Below are positions 25,001 through 33,367 of a stretch of DNA of 64,000 nt, in pieces. Source of the DNA: Ciona intestinalis. Its lineage: Eukaryota; Chordata; Ascidiacea; Phlebobranchia; Cionidae. A model generated the notes under the pieces. The model made no database searches, was not told where the DNA came from, and was given only the letters and a program-made list of their open reading frames with translations. The position numbers and the translations under genes were made by a program. The stretch is from positions 2,703,278 through 2,767,277 of the forward strand of contig NC_020175.2 of assembly GCF_000224145.3 (NCBI RefSeq), in the 5' to 3' direction. Positions within the stretch are counted from its first letter, which is position 1. The number at the start of each line of letters is the position of its first letter.

Positions 25001-25458
25001 GTAGTAGAGAAAAATAAATCATTAGTAAAATTATCAAAATAAAAAAAGGAAGGTGCTTGTTCATTAAACTCAAAACAACCTGCAAGTTGGACTGGTCTGG
25101 AATCTGGCAATGAATCATTAGTTTAATTAAGAAAAAGGTAAAAACATCTAATAGAGAAGTGCTTGTTCATTCAAACCTAAAACGCCGCAAATTGGACTGG
25201 TCTAGAATCTGGATTATTAAGCTTAATATCTGTTACTGCAGATGGCAGAGATACCAGGAATGTGTGAACAATCTGGTTGGCCATTGCCCTTTAACATGGC
25301 AGACATGGGATTTATGGAACACTAGAGATACTGGCAATCCACGCTTCAGTGAACCACAAAGAACATGCAATAATGCTGGAAGCCAAGTTGTTTTTACATG
25401 GAGTTATATGCTGCTGTCTTTGTACCTTTCTCTACACATGACTTATCAGGTGTTTTGA
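9377..25458 (+). CDS. Two-domain GH9 cellulase with CBM2, inactive first domain, Cys-rich tail
   Basis: 24 exons join without a frame break into 1,415 codons plus TGA: 9377-9577, 9702-9825, 9949-10033, 10691-10819, 11462-11658, 12004-12188, 12848-13023, 13574-13669, 14426-14617, 15524-15738, 16241-16412, 16919-17024, 17399-17613, 18221-18422, 18827-19065, 19567-19687, 20604-20770, 21255-21473, 21891-22034, 22445-22968, 23485-23579, 23868-23994, 24677-24776, 25242-25458. Order: signal peptide (about 1-20), CBM2-like module (about 22-135, [11 protein letters not shown]), Thr-rich linker, GH9 domain 1 (about 180-626), GH9 domain 2 (627-1090), Thr-rich stalk (1090-1236), 12-Cys region, hydrophobic end. 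Domain 2 keeps DAGD (703-706), RPHHR (His1012) and Glu1065 in [10 protein letters not shown]. Domain 1 has TDGG, RPYHR and NSVSIDFNA at those places. GH9 enzymes cleave beta-1,4-glucan by inversion. The donor of exon 3 (GTGACA) was chosen because it alone keeps frame and is the weakest junction. Confidence 0.92.
10150..10628 (-). mobile_element. tRNA-derived SINE split by a MITE
   Basis: Reverse-strand SINE tail at 10150-10262 and head at 10461-10628 (ending CCACGGCGCCGGA). The two halves are continuous in the family consensus; the MITE at 10267-10460 sits in the A/T-rich centre. Confidence 0.8.
10267..10460 (-). mobile_element. TA-flanked MITE, copy 3, nested in SINE
   Basis: Ends TAGTAGGGTGGGGGAGATGG and CCATCTTTCCCACCCTACTA. 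Lies inside the SINE at 10150-10628 with TA at both borders, so it is the younger insertion. Confidence 0.88.
11690..11832 (-). mobile_element. tRNA-derived SINE, tail half
   Basis: Starts ACTTACTTTATTCGCGCTTG and runs to TGTATGGCTGATAATTTGAA. Directly followed by a second tail copy at 11833. Confidence 0.8.
11833..11945 (-). mobile_element. tRNA-derived SINE, tail half, tandem with preceding copy
   Basis: Starts ACTTACTTTATCCTTGCGTG, ends near TGCTACTTTTTGGGTAGA, about 60 bases before GH9 exon 12004-12188. Confidence 0.78.
12405..12674 (-). mobile_element. tRNA-derived SINE, near full length with internal deletion
   Basis: Tail (ACTTACTTTATCCTCGCGTG), centre, middle block and a shortened head ending CGGCGCCGGA. 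A GAAT tetranucleotide run precedes it at 12378-12410, matching the ATTC-rich 3' end of the family. Confidence 0.8.
13325..13460 (-). mobile_element. Degenerate SINE remnant
   Basis: Weak match to the SINE centre and middle block (TGTATGACTGACTATTTGAA, CCAACCATTGGGTCAG). Confidence 0.4.
14111..14299 (+). mobile_element. TA-flanked MITE, copy 4, degenerate
   Basis: AGGGTGGGAGGAGACTGGAC then the core (AATATCCTAATCTTGTTTTA). The right end is eroded. Confidence 0.65.
14653..14848 (+). mobile_element. TA-flanked MITE, copy 5
   Basis: Ends ATGGTGGGGTTTGGGAAGAC and CCAGCTTCCCCCACTCTACT. Inserted about 35 bases after the GH9 exon donor at 14618. Confidence 0.75.
15302..15475 (+). mobile_element. 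tRNA-derived SINE, 5' part lost in gap
   Basis: Begins at the right edge of the N run 15212-15301 with GTCCAAATTATCAGCCATAC and ends in the family tail. About 50 bases before GH9 exon 15524-15738. Confidence 0.75.
16032..16216 (-). mobile_element. TA-flanked MITE, copy 6
   Basis: Left end shortened (TATAGTAGAGTGGGACACCT); right end GGTGTCCCGTATTACCCCAC then CCTGCTATATA. Ends 24 bases before GH9 exon 16241-16412. Confidence 0.8.
16420..16587 (+). repeat. Minisatellite, about four units of 40-45 bases
   Basis: Units share GGCAACAAAATTTTAACACA and AAACCCAGTTTTTGAA. Lies directly after the exon ending at 16412. Confidence 0.75.
17155..17270 (+). repeat. Interspersed repeat family C
   Basis: Contains GACAGGATATAGCGACAAAA and CATGGTTGCTACACCTAGAA, shared with copies at 37295 and 47830. 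Confidence 0.6.
17914..18107 (+). mobile_element. TA-flanked MITE, copy 7
   Basis: Ends TAGTAGGGTGGGAGAAGATG and CATCTCCCCACACCCTACTA, core CTATGGGAGTCGTGAGGATA. Confidence 0.85.
18505..18735. mobile_element. Two SINE fragments in inverted order
   Basis: 18505-18610 is a minus-strand tail remnant (GGAGTTACAACATATGTAAC); 18612-18735 is a plus-strand tail (AACACCTGTGTTATAATGAC, CCATGCGAGGATAAACAAGT). Confidence 0.6.
19705..19950 (+). mobile_element. tRNA-derived SINE, 5'-truncated
   Basis: From GTCTTCGGGCGAGACACTTA through the middle block and C/A-rich centre to the tail. Begins about 20 bases after the GH9 exon ending at 19687. Confidence 0.7.
20160..20300 (-). repeat. Interspersed repeat family D
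   Basis: Inverted copy with GGGTGAGGTCAAGGACCTGG and CCATTACCCCAACACCCGGA. Confidence 0.55.
20370..20542 (-). mobile_element. tRNA-derived SINE, head half next to gap
   Basis: After the N run 20317-20366: AATTTGGACAACCCATTAGT, then the head ending GAGCCACGGCGCCGGACC. The anticodon-arm part differs from other copies, suggesting a subfamily. Confidence 0.7.
20775..21005 (+). repeat. Degenerate tandem repeat, about 65-70 bases per unit
   Basis: AAATGTTTTTGAAG, GTAGACAT and TTGTGAGTGATG recur three to four times after the GH9 exon ending at 20770. Confidence 0.5.
21519..21808 (+). mobile_element. tRNA-derived SINE, near full length
   Basis: Head with GTTAGCATGACTGCCTGTAA and GAGGTAATGGGTTCAAGCCA, middle block, short centre and complete tail. 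Confidence 0.82.
23010..23240 (+). repeat. Interspersed repeat family C, long copy
   Basis: Includes TTTGTCTCTTCGATTACGGT, GACAGGATATACCGCCAAAA and CATGGTCGATACGCTTGCAG. Confidence 0.6.
23265..23436 (+). repeat. Tandem duplication, two units of about 90 bases
   Basis: TTTTACCCCATAAAATTATG through AAATGGAAACTGATTTTTTG occurs twice in the intron before GH9 exon 23485. Confidence 0.75.
24222..24421 (+). mobile_element. tRNA-derived SINE, internally deleted
   Basis: Degenerate head (AACAGTGGTTAGAGCTCTGG), then a well-kept tail with AGCTGGCACGAGGTGTATGA and ATTCATTCATTC. Confidence 0.7.
25060..25215 (+). repeat. Intronic tandem duplication
   Basis: TGCTTGTTCATT, AAGTTGGACTGGTCTGGAAT and close variants occur at 25052-25110 and 25158-25213; a weaker third copy lies near 24900-24935. 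Confidence 0.55.
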
Positions 25459-25502
25459 ATTAGGTTGGTGTAAAATAAGGTTAGGAGCAAAATTGTAAAT
25501 TC

Positions 25503-25640
25503 CAAATGCTGGTCACAGCAGATACAGCAATTTTTACTTGTTTATTTTAAGTGCTATGTCTTTAATAAAATTTGCATCCCAACTATTCCAAATGCTGGTC
25601 ACAGCAGATTTAATACTAAGTGCAATGTCTCTAATAAAAT
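25503..25640 (+). terminator. Duplicated poly(A) signal segment of the GH9 gene
   Basis: CCAAATGCTGGTCACAGCAG ... AATAAAATTTGCATC occurs twice, giving AATAAA at 25564-25569 and 25633-25638, 100-180 bases after the GH9 stop. Confidence 0.6.
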
Positions 25641-25812
25641 TTGCATCTTAACTGTACATTAAGATGGCCTATATATCTGGATAGTATTCATGTATAATAA
25701 AAATAAATTACTGTGAATATTCTCAATTTTTGAACTTGTTCGGAAGAAATGCAACTGAATTATTTGAATGGGAGTTTATTGCAGTTTTAAAAAAAACGAA
25801 AAATTAAAAAAA

Positions 25813-27238
25813 TCAGTTTGCATTTGTTTGCTCATCGAAAAAATTGTTTTTGACGATATAACGCACACACTGAAGGATCTCATTTCTCTCAGCTCGTATT
25901 TCAGGCTCGAGTAGCTGTAAAAAATTAAAGGTGTATTTATGGCAAGAAGGTTATAAGGTTGCAGACCTTTTGTTAATTAAATTTTAATACAAATAGATTA
26001 GTATAAAAAACATTTCTACTGTGAATTAAAAACACTTTCTAATCTACTTCATCCAAATTTTGCTAAAACCTCTAAAACGAGGGCTTAGGAAAGAGAAACT
26101 CTCAACAGATTTATTACAAGGACTACACATCTTAAATTATGATGGCAAAATGAGACATTACATATGATGTGTTCATAATGTTGTCCCTATGTTTCATTTG
26201 GCTATTTTACACCAAACACCAGAGATTTTCCAATTATTTAAATACTAAAGTAATGTAAATACAAAACATACCATGCGAAGAAGTGAAGGCCTTGACAAGC
26301 GAGACTTGTAATGAGTTTTTGACGGCAATGGTCTTTTTTTCTGATTATATCGATTTTGCTTTTTCGTCACATTTTGATTTGGAGTTCCAACTGGTGAAGG
26401 TGGATTCCTAAAACAAAGTTTGTCAGTTTGTAATGGCCTAAATGAATGTTTTACAAAAAAACAAAACATAATGGAATCTAAAAAATGTTAAGTCCGGAGC
26501 GTTTGAACTAAATGATGAAATGTGATCCAGTTAAATTCTTCTGTTTAAACTCAGCCATATACCAAAGTAACATACATGGTAACTCCAAAATTGGCAGTAG
26601 GTATATAAAACAACAAAAACGAAATGACTGTGTTTTAACTCTCCCAAAAAAACGAAATGAAAAACGGACTGCCTGTGTTCTAACCTCAAAAACGCAATGC
26701 CTGTGTTCTAACAACCACCATTTTCCGGCCAGGATAAAAGCAAGTTACATTCATTAGTGTGCGAAATAAGAATTTGCCACTAAAGCTCTCTTTGATATAA
26801 TTATACTACAGTTTACAACTTACACTTGAGGTTTCGGGATTTCTGGTTTTGCTGCGGTATCTTGTTGGGAAGATGTGTCTGCTGATGCTGGTCCTGCATC
26901 TGTGTCCGAGTCACTCCCATAATCCATCATCAGTTGATTAAGTGCTCCTCCTCCCTCTTCCGTGATCATTGATGTAGGTTGGAGCTTGGCATCTTCTTCT
27001 TGATCTTCTTTTAAACTGTCTTTTTCTAAAAAATTAAAAAATAACATATATATAGTATATATATAATAAAAATAAGTAAAAAAAAAAAAATAATACATAC
27101 AGTAAGATGGGGGAAGATGGGACACTTTTAACTCTATTTTCTCGTCCCATTTAGTAGTAAGCAAAGTTGTTAATTGTTTAAAACACAATCAGGATTTCTG
27201 GATATTGTGTGCTAAAGGTGTCCCATCTTCGCCCACCC

Positions 27239-27275
<37 letters not shown>

Positions 27276-28743
27276 AATTTTACTTAAGCAGTAATATACT
27301 AATCATAATAATAATCAGGTTATTTTCTCTCGGATTATGGTAACGAAGATTAAGAAATATGTGAAGTTAAACATACCAGTATTAATTTAATTTTTAAATT
27401 TCAAAGGCTTGAACAGTTATTTTTTAAATTTATTTTTATATGTTGCACAGATAGGGTGTGTAAAAGTTGTTGCAGAATATTATTTGCTTACCTTTATCAC
27501 CATTTGATTCTAATAGCATGTTCATTGGATCGGTTTCATTTTTTACAACTTGTAATGTGGTATTATCACTAATTTCAGCAGGAACCCTACAAATGTTATG
27601 GATGATAACAACCAAGTTATAACAGAGGAACAACCAGTTACAGTTTATGTGTTTTATCTATGTTTGACTGTAAAATGTGTAACGAATATAAGTCTCTAAT
27701 ATTATAATGCTTTGACAATATATTGTATATGTATAGGTTATTATCTACAGCAAGGCATTCAAAAGGAATATTTCACCAGCCAGTTACGGTTTTTCTATTT
27801 GAATATAAGACTGATGACACAATTTTAGGTAAAATATATATAAGACAGACAGACAGTAAACAAAAATACAATTAAAAAGAGTTTTTTACACCTTGTGCAC
27901 AAAATGACTCACTTTTTAGGAAGAGGTGCATTTGCTTCTGGTGATTCCTTTCCCTTTCTTCGGTTTCTGTTGTTGCGCGACTTGAATTTACTGCAAAAAT
28001 TAAATGAACAAATGACACTTGCTGTAACAGATACTCGATATAGTATGCTAGTCTTATTCATAAACCTTGTGCCTGATTATGAAAATTATGTATGCAACTT
28101 TATAATTGATTGTTTTTGTCCGGCGCTGTGGCAAAGTGGTTAGCGCACCTGCCTGTAACCCAGAGGTAATGGTTTCAAGGCTTGTCGCTGCTACCATTGT
28201 GGGCGTATGTGTTCTTGGACAAGCAACAATTCTTTCCTTCGTTTATCTGTACTGTATGCCTGACTATTTAGATCCCATTATTGATCACTGGGTTGGAGCA
28301 ATGAGTGTTAAATGCAGGGGCAGACAAATTAGGTTTTATTGGGGGGAGGGCAAATCTGTTTATTTCTAATGCAACCGCAATGCTAAAAGCGCATATTTGC
28401 AGGGAATTGCAGCCCATATTTTACATATAATATATATATATATATAGATATATATATATATATATATATATATANNNNNNNNNNNNNNNNNNNNNNNNNN
28501 NNNNNNNNNNNNNNNNNNNNNNNNNNNNNNNNNNNNNNNNNNNNNNNNNNNNNNNNNNNNNNNNNNNNNNNNNNNNNNNNNNNNNNNNNNNNNNNNNNNN
28601 NNNNNNNNNNNNNNNNNNNNNNNNTATTTATTTTTCAATTACCTGCAAATATGCACCACATATTTGCAGGGAATTGCAGCCCATATTTTACATATAATAT
28701 ATATATATCTATATATATATATATAGATATATATATATATATA

Positions 28744-28777
<34 letters not shown>

Positions 28778-29758
28778 ACTATAAATATGCATCTCTTTGT
28801 ACCTTAAATAAAAAAAACAACAAACCCAAATGATGTTGGTTGTAACACAGCTCCTGATTCCACAAGAGTTTTCTCTTCCAGAGCTTTGGTTTGCATCCGA
28901 GAAGAAGTTGGAAAGTTCTTCCTCCGTTCCTCCCTCCACTTCTGAACATCCTCAGGTGTTTCTAGCTTGATCCTTCTTCCATCTGGAAGACAGAAGAAAA
29001 ATGGTGACTTTTTACAAAAAAATATGAGTTTTTACCACAAAATGATAAAGTTTTTGCTTGTTTTGTTAAAAATACAGCTGTTTAAAAGCAAAACGAAACA
29101 TAATATAATGACTATCATGGTATTAAAAAATTGTAAATATTAATAAAGGCAGTATATATTGATATATATATTACACAACACGTACTTGGACCATGAAGAT
29201 TGCGTCTGTGAATTTCAACAAGTTTAAAATGAGCTTCAAATTTGCAACCGGGCTCTTTGCACTGCGGATTGAACGGAGTATTACTAAATATTTATAAAAA
29301 CATTATATAAATATGTATATATATAGCTAATATCTTATTTTCCCTCCAAAACACACCTTCACATGCTGACTGTAATGTTCCAATTTCTTTTCTTCATTTT
29401 TAAACCCGCGATCACAAACGTCACAAAAATCTACGAAAACCGGATCTTTTATTTTTCTCTTTCTGTTGAAATTATTCGAGTTTCCAAAATTTTGCTTCTG
29501 CTTCCACGGTTGGTTTTGTTGTGGGGCAGGACTTGAGGCAAACGTAGACATCATGTTTGCTTGAAAATAATTCTGCTGCCCTTGATGGTCAAATTGCTGG
29601 TTATTCCAGCATTGGTAACTATAAGCATTTGCACCATTACTGGGTGGGCAGTTCATGAAAGGTGGGGGAGCAGGGGGTGGGGCAATGTTGGACATTGGAT
29701 AGTCAAAAAGAGATGGATACGTCATGTTGGTGCCACACTGGTGCATGTTAGGGTTCAT
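25813..29758 (-). CDS. NUFIP1: NUFIP1-like zinc-finger snoRNP assembly factor
   Basis: Eight coding exons on the minus strand join into 415 codons: 29758-29357, 29261-29186, 28982-28826, 27990-27913, 27586-27492, 27025-26824, 26407-26272, 25914-25813 (stop TGA). The N-terminus is Pro/Asn/Gln-rich. A C2H2 finger (FVDFCDVCDRGF ... HYSQH) is followed by CKEPGCKF ... IHRRNLHGP and the helix TPEDVQKWREERRKNFPT, the NUFIP1 signature. An acidic, Ser-rich middle precedes the conserved C-terminal helix RAERNEILQCVRYIVKNNFF, close to the vertebrate end. NUFIP1 links core box C/D proteins to the R2TP chaperone during snoRNP assembly and can act as a ribophagy receptor. The ATG at 29758 is the first in frame; a splice-acceptor-like CTCTCAACAG lies 27 bases before it. 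Confidence 0.93.
26560..26755 (+). mobile_element. SINE tail with internal expansion
   Basis: AAAGTAACATACATGGTAAC, then a locally repeated AACGAAATGACTGTGTT/AACGCAATGCCTGTGTT block, then ATTTTCCGGCCAGGATAAAA. In a NUFIP1 intron. Confidence 0.65.
27101..27243 (-). mobile_element. TA-flanked MITE, copy 8, internally deleted
   Basis: Both ends present (AGTAAGATGGGGGAAGATGG; CCATCTTCGCCCACCCTACT) but about 50 bases are missing after GTAAGCAAAG. Flanked by TA runs. Confidence 0.82.
28118..28310 (+). mobile_element. tRNA-derived SINE, head only
   Basis: CCGGCGCTGTGGCAAAGTGG, then CAGAGGTAATGGTTTCAAGG and ATTGTGGGCGTATGTGTTCT; loses the family tail after the middle block. Confidence 0.75.
28390..28775. 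repeat. Duplicated segment and TA microsatellite around a 150-N gap
   Basis: ATTTGCAGGGAATTGCAGCC followed by CATATTTTACATATAATATA occurs on both sides of 28475-28624, each time leading into (TA)n with ATAGATAT/ATATCTAT interruptions. Probably one locus misassembled, or a real repeat collapsed. Confidence 0.7.
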
Positions 29759-29795
29759 CCTATAAGTGTTATACCTATATACACCCTGTTGAGAG
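29759..29795 (-). promoter_or_regulatory. Splice or trans-splice acceptor just upstream of the NUFIP1 start
   Basis: On the minus strand a pyrimidine-rich TTATCTCTCAACAG ends at 29786, leaving 27 bases before the ATG. Either a 5' untranslated exon lies upstream or this is a spliced-leader acceptor, which Ciona uses for many genes. A near copy of the segment occurs at about 29940-29980. Confidence 0.5.
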
Positions 29796-30271
29796 ATAAG
29801 CAATTACAATCCTGTTTTTTCGTTTAAAATATTTCTAAATCTTTGCTACCGTAATCATAGAGACAAATAAAAGTTATTATTATTATTATAAAGAGACGCA
29901 TTACTAATATACACTGACATTTATACAAGCAGTAAAACAAACTCTAAGTGTTATACCTATATTCACGCTGTTGAGAGATGTGAAATTACATGCAACAACG
30001 CAATAGTAATTTATACTGGAATTGCAGGTAGTACAAATTTTAACTAAATGTCTAAATGTTTGTTTGCAAATTAAAGCTACTTCAACGTTGCCATATATGC
30101 CGAAACAGCGTTATTTAATAGTCAAGAATCGGATAGTACAATAAAACCTTAAAGTGAACTACAGACCTATTTCTAATTTGATTTAGACAAGCTGTAAAAC
30201 ACTCACTTTTACCAACACACGTGTGTTTAAATAGAAAAAAATCTTTCTGGGGAAAGCACCATTCGCCTTTA

Positions 30272-30279
30272 TGACGTCA
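30272..30279. promoter_or_regulatory. Palindromic CRE-like site TGACGTCA
   Basis: Full CRE/ATF consensus about 500 bases upstream of the NUFIP1 ATG, in the likely promoter region. Single short match. Confidence 0.35.
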
Positions 30280-31598
30280 TAGAATAGAAATCAACACTTT
30301 CTTTAGGAAAGCTTTGGTGTTAAATATGCTCGAAGCAAAATATCCAATATATATGTTTAACATTCATACATAAGTTTAGTTTAAGTTTAAAAAGTCTCGC
30401 TTTTAAATCTTTAATTAGGACATAAAGCATTTGCGACATTCATTAGCAATCACTCCACTAACACGTAATGAGTATTGATTTCCTACATTGGGGTAATAGC
30501 ATTGTGCAATAGTGTGGCTATTGTTGGTGCGGCATATGCAGCAAAATGGTAAACCTAGGCGTTAGACAAGTAAATCTACTTTAGCAGCAGTCTAGTAAGT
30601 ATATTTTAACAAACCAGCTATTAATAATGGAACAGTCTAACCTATAAAGCTTACTTTTAACAGTTGGAGGTGTATTATAGATATGTATTGACGGTGTTAC
30701 TACTGTTCAGTAAGGTTCAAGGGCAAATTCTACCTTAAAAAAAAAACGATTGTTGTCGTGCAATTCCGCTGATCAAACTGCATAGTATCATATAATCAGC
30801 TGAACTCATTCTAATGCAGATAAATCAATCCGTCCTACAGCAGTAAGCGTTCTCGTGCTGTCACGGGCGATTTAGGATGGGCCAGATTGCATTCTGGGTC
30901 AATAACATTAAACGTCTTCTTACATAGAGTAGAAGCATTATACGATCGAAGTTTACTTCAAAATAGTACAAGTAAATGCTGCTCCAGGGTAGAACAGCTA
31001 TATCATAGCATGTGTTGCTCGTTGGTGTTGCTTATCATTGATAAAATCGAAAGGGATATATACTCGTATTAAGGCTGTAGTATAGGAAGTCGCTTGTTGG
31101 AAACCTTTTGTTACCAAAGCGTACTAGGACGTATGTTTTAGCAAGCTTTAACGATATCTATAGCATTTAAATAGATTCTGTGAAATCTGTATCGTTTTTT
31201 ACTGCATCCGGCTGTAGGTATATATATAAATATATATATACGAATTAAACTAAACCAAAAATCGCGATACAAAGAACACCAATGCACTTTGTTCACCTAT
31301 TGAGCCGTTGTTTATACTCTGTTTTGTGATCACCGCCCGCTGTTATGCGCTGCGTTTATTTTCCGCCTTTTCAAATCGTTCATTAAATGCGCGGACCTAT
31401 CCTCTGTAAAAGACGATCAATTATTTCCAGTTAATCTAACTGCGTGAGGGGTAGCTTATAAAACAGTGCCCTGATACCTTTTAGCGATATTGCGCTTTAC
31501 TTCTACACTAAATGAGATGCAGAAAGACTCTTTTAAGGATTTGTTCGTTAAACTGTACTAGCTGTATGGACAGTTAGCATGATAACATCAGTAGTTAT

Positions 31599-31790
31599 AG
31601 TAGAGTGGGGAAGATGGGACATCTTTCATTCTGTTTTCTCGTCGTATCTGGTAGTAAACAAAAAACATTTAAAGAATTATAAAACTGTTTCCTCAGAATT
31701 CCATAGACCGTTGTTAGTTGTTTAAAAAACGATCAGGTTATTGGAATAATATGTGTTAAAGGTGTCCTATCTTCCTTCATCCTACTATAT
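31599..31790 (-). mobile_element. TA-flanked MITE, copy 9
   Basis: Ends ATAGTAGAGTGGGGAAGATG and CTATCTTCCTTCATCCTACT. Confidence 0.82.
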
Positions 31791-31980
31791 AATACAAATA
31801 GAAAAAAGAATTGCATTGAGCGCATTCCTTAGTAATGTAGACCTATAGGCTCCTAAAAATACTGGAATGTGTGAACGTTTCAGCTGTGTAAACAGGAATA
31901 CAATTTTGATAGTAAGCATATACACGTATGGGTTATGTCCTATATATTGTGCCATGCAGAAAGTGATCAGGTGTAGGTGT

Positions 31981-32170
31981 ATACTAGGGTGGGGAATATG
32001 GGACACCTTTAGCAAAGAATATCTAAATATCCTGTTTTTAACAATCAACAATTAACGTCTATGGAAGTTGTAAGGATGCGGTTTGATAATTCATTGATGT
32101 TCTTTGTTTACTACCAAACGTGACGAAAAGTAGAATGAAAAGGTGTCCAATCTTTCCCCGGCCTACTATA
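31981..32170 (+). mobile_element. TA-flanked MITE, copy 10
   Basis: Ends ATACTAGGGTGGGGAATATG and CAATCTTTCCCCGGCCTACT. Confidence 0.8.
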
Positions 32171-32372
32171 TATCATTTAATATCGTATACCTCTCGTGTT
32201 TAGACTGTTATCAACTTACGTTATATTCCGACAGCTGGGTTTTAAAGTTTAGGCTGTATGACATGGTAGCTTCCTGGATTGGCTAATTGTATCCGTTCTC
32301 TCTTAAACAAATTCGTCGAGGTTTTAAACAATCTACGTTTGTACGCATGCTTTAACATAGACCGGTAATACA

Positions 32373-32569
32373 TGTTAGGGTGGGAGAAGACGGGACACCT
32401 TTAGCGCATTATAATAAACAAATTTGCAGATCGCTTTTCAGCCAATTACCAACGGTCCATGGGAGACGAAAGGATACAGTTTTATAACTCTTTGGGTGTT
32501 CCTTTGTTTACTACCAAATGGGACGAGAAATAGAATGAAAAGGTGTCCTATCTCCCCCTACCCTACTAC
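32373..32569 (+). mobile_element. TA-flanked MITE, copy 11
   Basis: Ends TGTTAGGGTGGGAGAAGACG and CTATCTCCCCCTACCCTACT. Confidence 0.82.
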
Positions 32570-33044
32570 ACACGTGCGTGTATCTAGCACACGGAAGGTG
32601 CAGTGCGGGAGGGCCGGAACCGAGGGCGTAGTAGTTTTTTCTGAACAGCAAAGTAAACATTACTTGCCATTATACAGTGCTAAGTATATCAAGGCATATT
32701 TGGTATAGGTATGTGTGAGAAAAAAGCTGGCCAGGGTTTATTGTTAAACTTATTCTGTTTGTAATCTCAAATAATTTGTTTACCGAGTCATTACCAAGCC
32801 GGAAGCGGGAAATGTTTGACCAAAGAATGCTGGGGTAAGGAGAAAGCGCCTATCTCTCGCGCTCTATTGTCTTGCTGCGTTGTAGCAGCGTTGTTGGTAG
32901 CTATTACCGCTTGTAAGGTAAAACCCGCTGTTTAAAATCGTTGGTCTGGCTCTGCTTGAGTGGTTACCGCCGATCTCGTGCGACGCCGGGTACAGTTTCT
33001 CACAACACAAAAGTCAACAGAAGCGCGTGCTCTGATGTCATCGC

Positions 33045-33054
33045 ATCACGTGCA
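33045..33054. promoter_or_regulatory. E-box ATCACGTGCA
   Basis: CACGTG with flanks typical for MITF/TFE binding, about 1.2 kb upstream of the MITF ATG at 34240. The identical decamer recurs at 33358. Confidence 0.4.
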
Positions 33055-33357
33055 GTCTGAGGGCTTTGCTGACGTGGAATCTTGTGATCGCTAACGGCGT
33101 TTAGCGCGAAAATACGGAATGAAACGTGAGAGTAGTAAAAGAGAAATATTTGTGACGTTTTAAAATAAAATTACCAAAAATACGTCATTACTGTCGCCCC
33201 ATTTTCAAAGTTATGCCCCTTCTTGTACAACCAAACACCTCTGTAGCTTATTCCTAATGCGAAGAAATACGCCTTTAACTTCTGGCCGCCATTGCACCAT
33301 ACATTTGTAACTCCTATATAGCGACTTAGTTACGATTGAGTCGACCGAAAGCTAATC

Positions 33358-33367
33358 ATCACGTGCA
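33358..33367. promoter_or_regulatory. E-box ATCACGTGCA, second copy
   Basis: Same ten bases as 33045-33054, about 0.9 kb upstream of the MITF ATG. The pair suggests possible autoregulation; inference only. Confidence 0.4.

Larger units (their letters stand above)
22530..25458 (+). other. Thr-rich stalk, 12-Cys region and hydrophobic C-terminus of the GH9 protein
   Basis: Exon 22445-22968 goes on from the GH9 domain into a long Thr/Ser/Pro stretch with an acidic Asp/Leu island in the middle, a likely O-glycosylated stalk. Four further exons carry twelve cysteines (for example [38 protein letters not shown]). I do not recognise this region. The last exon ends with small residues (NNAGS) then a hydrophobic run ([12 protein letters not shown]) to the stop, as in GPI-anchored proteins, which would place the enzyme on the cell surface. 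Confidence 0.7.

Noticed and set aside
28651-28833. Open frame of alternating Ile and Tyr
   Set aside because: Translation of a TA microsatellite.
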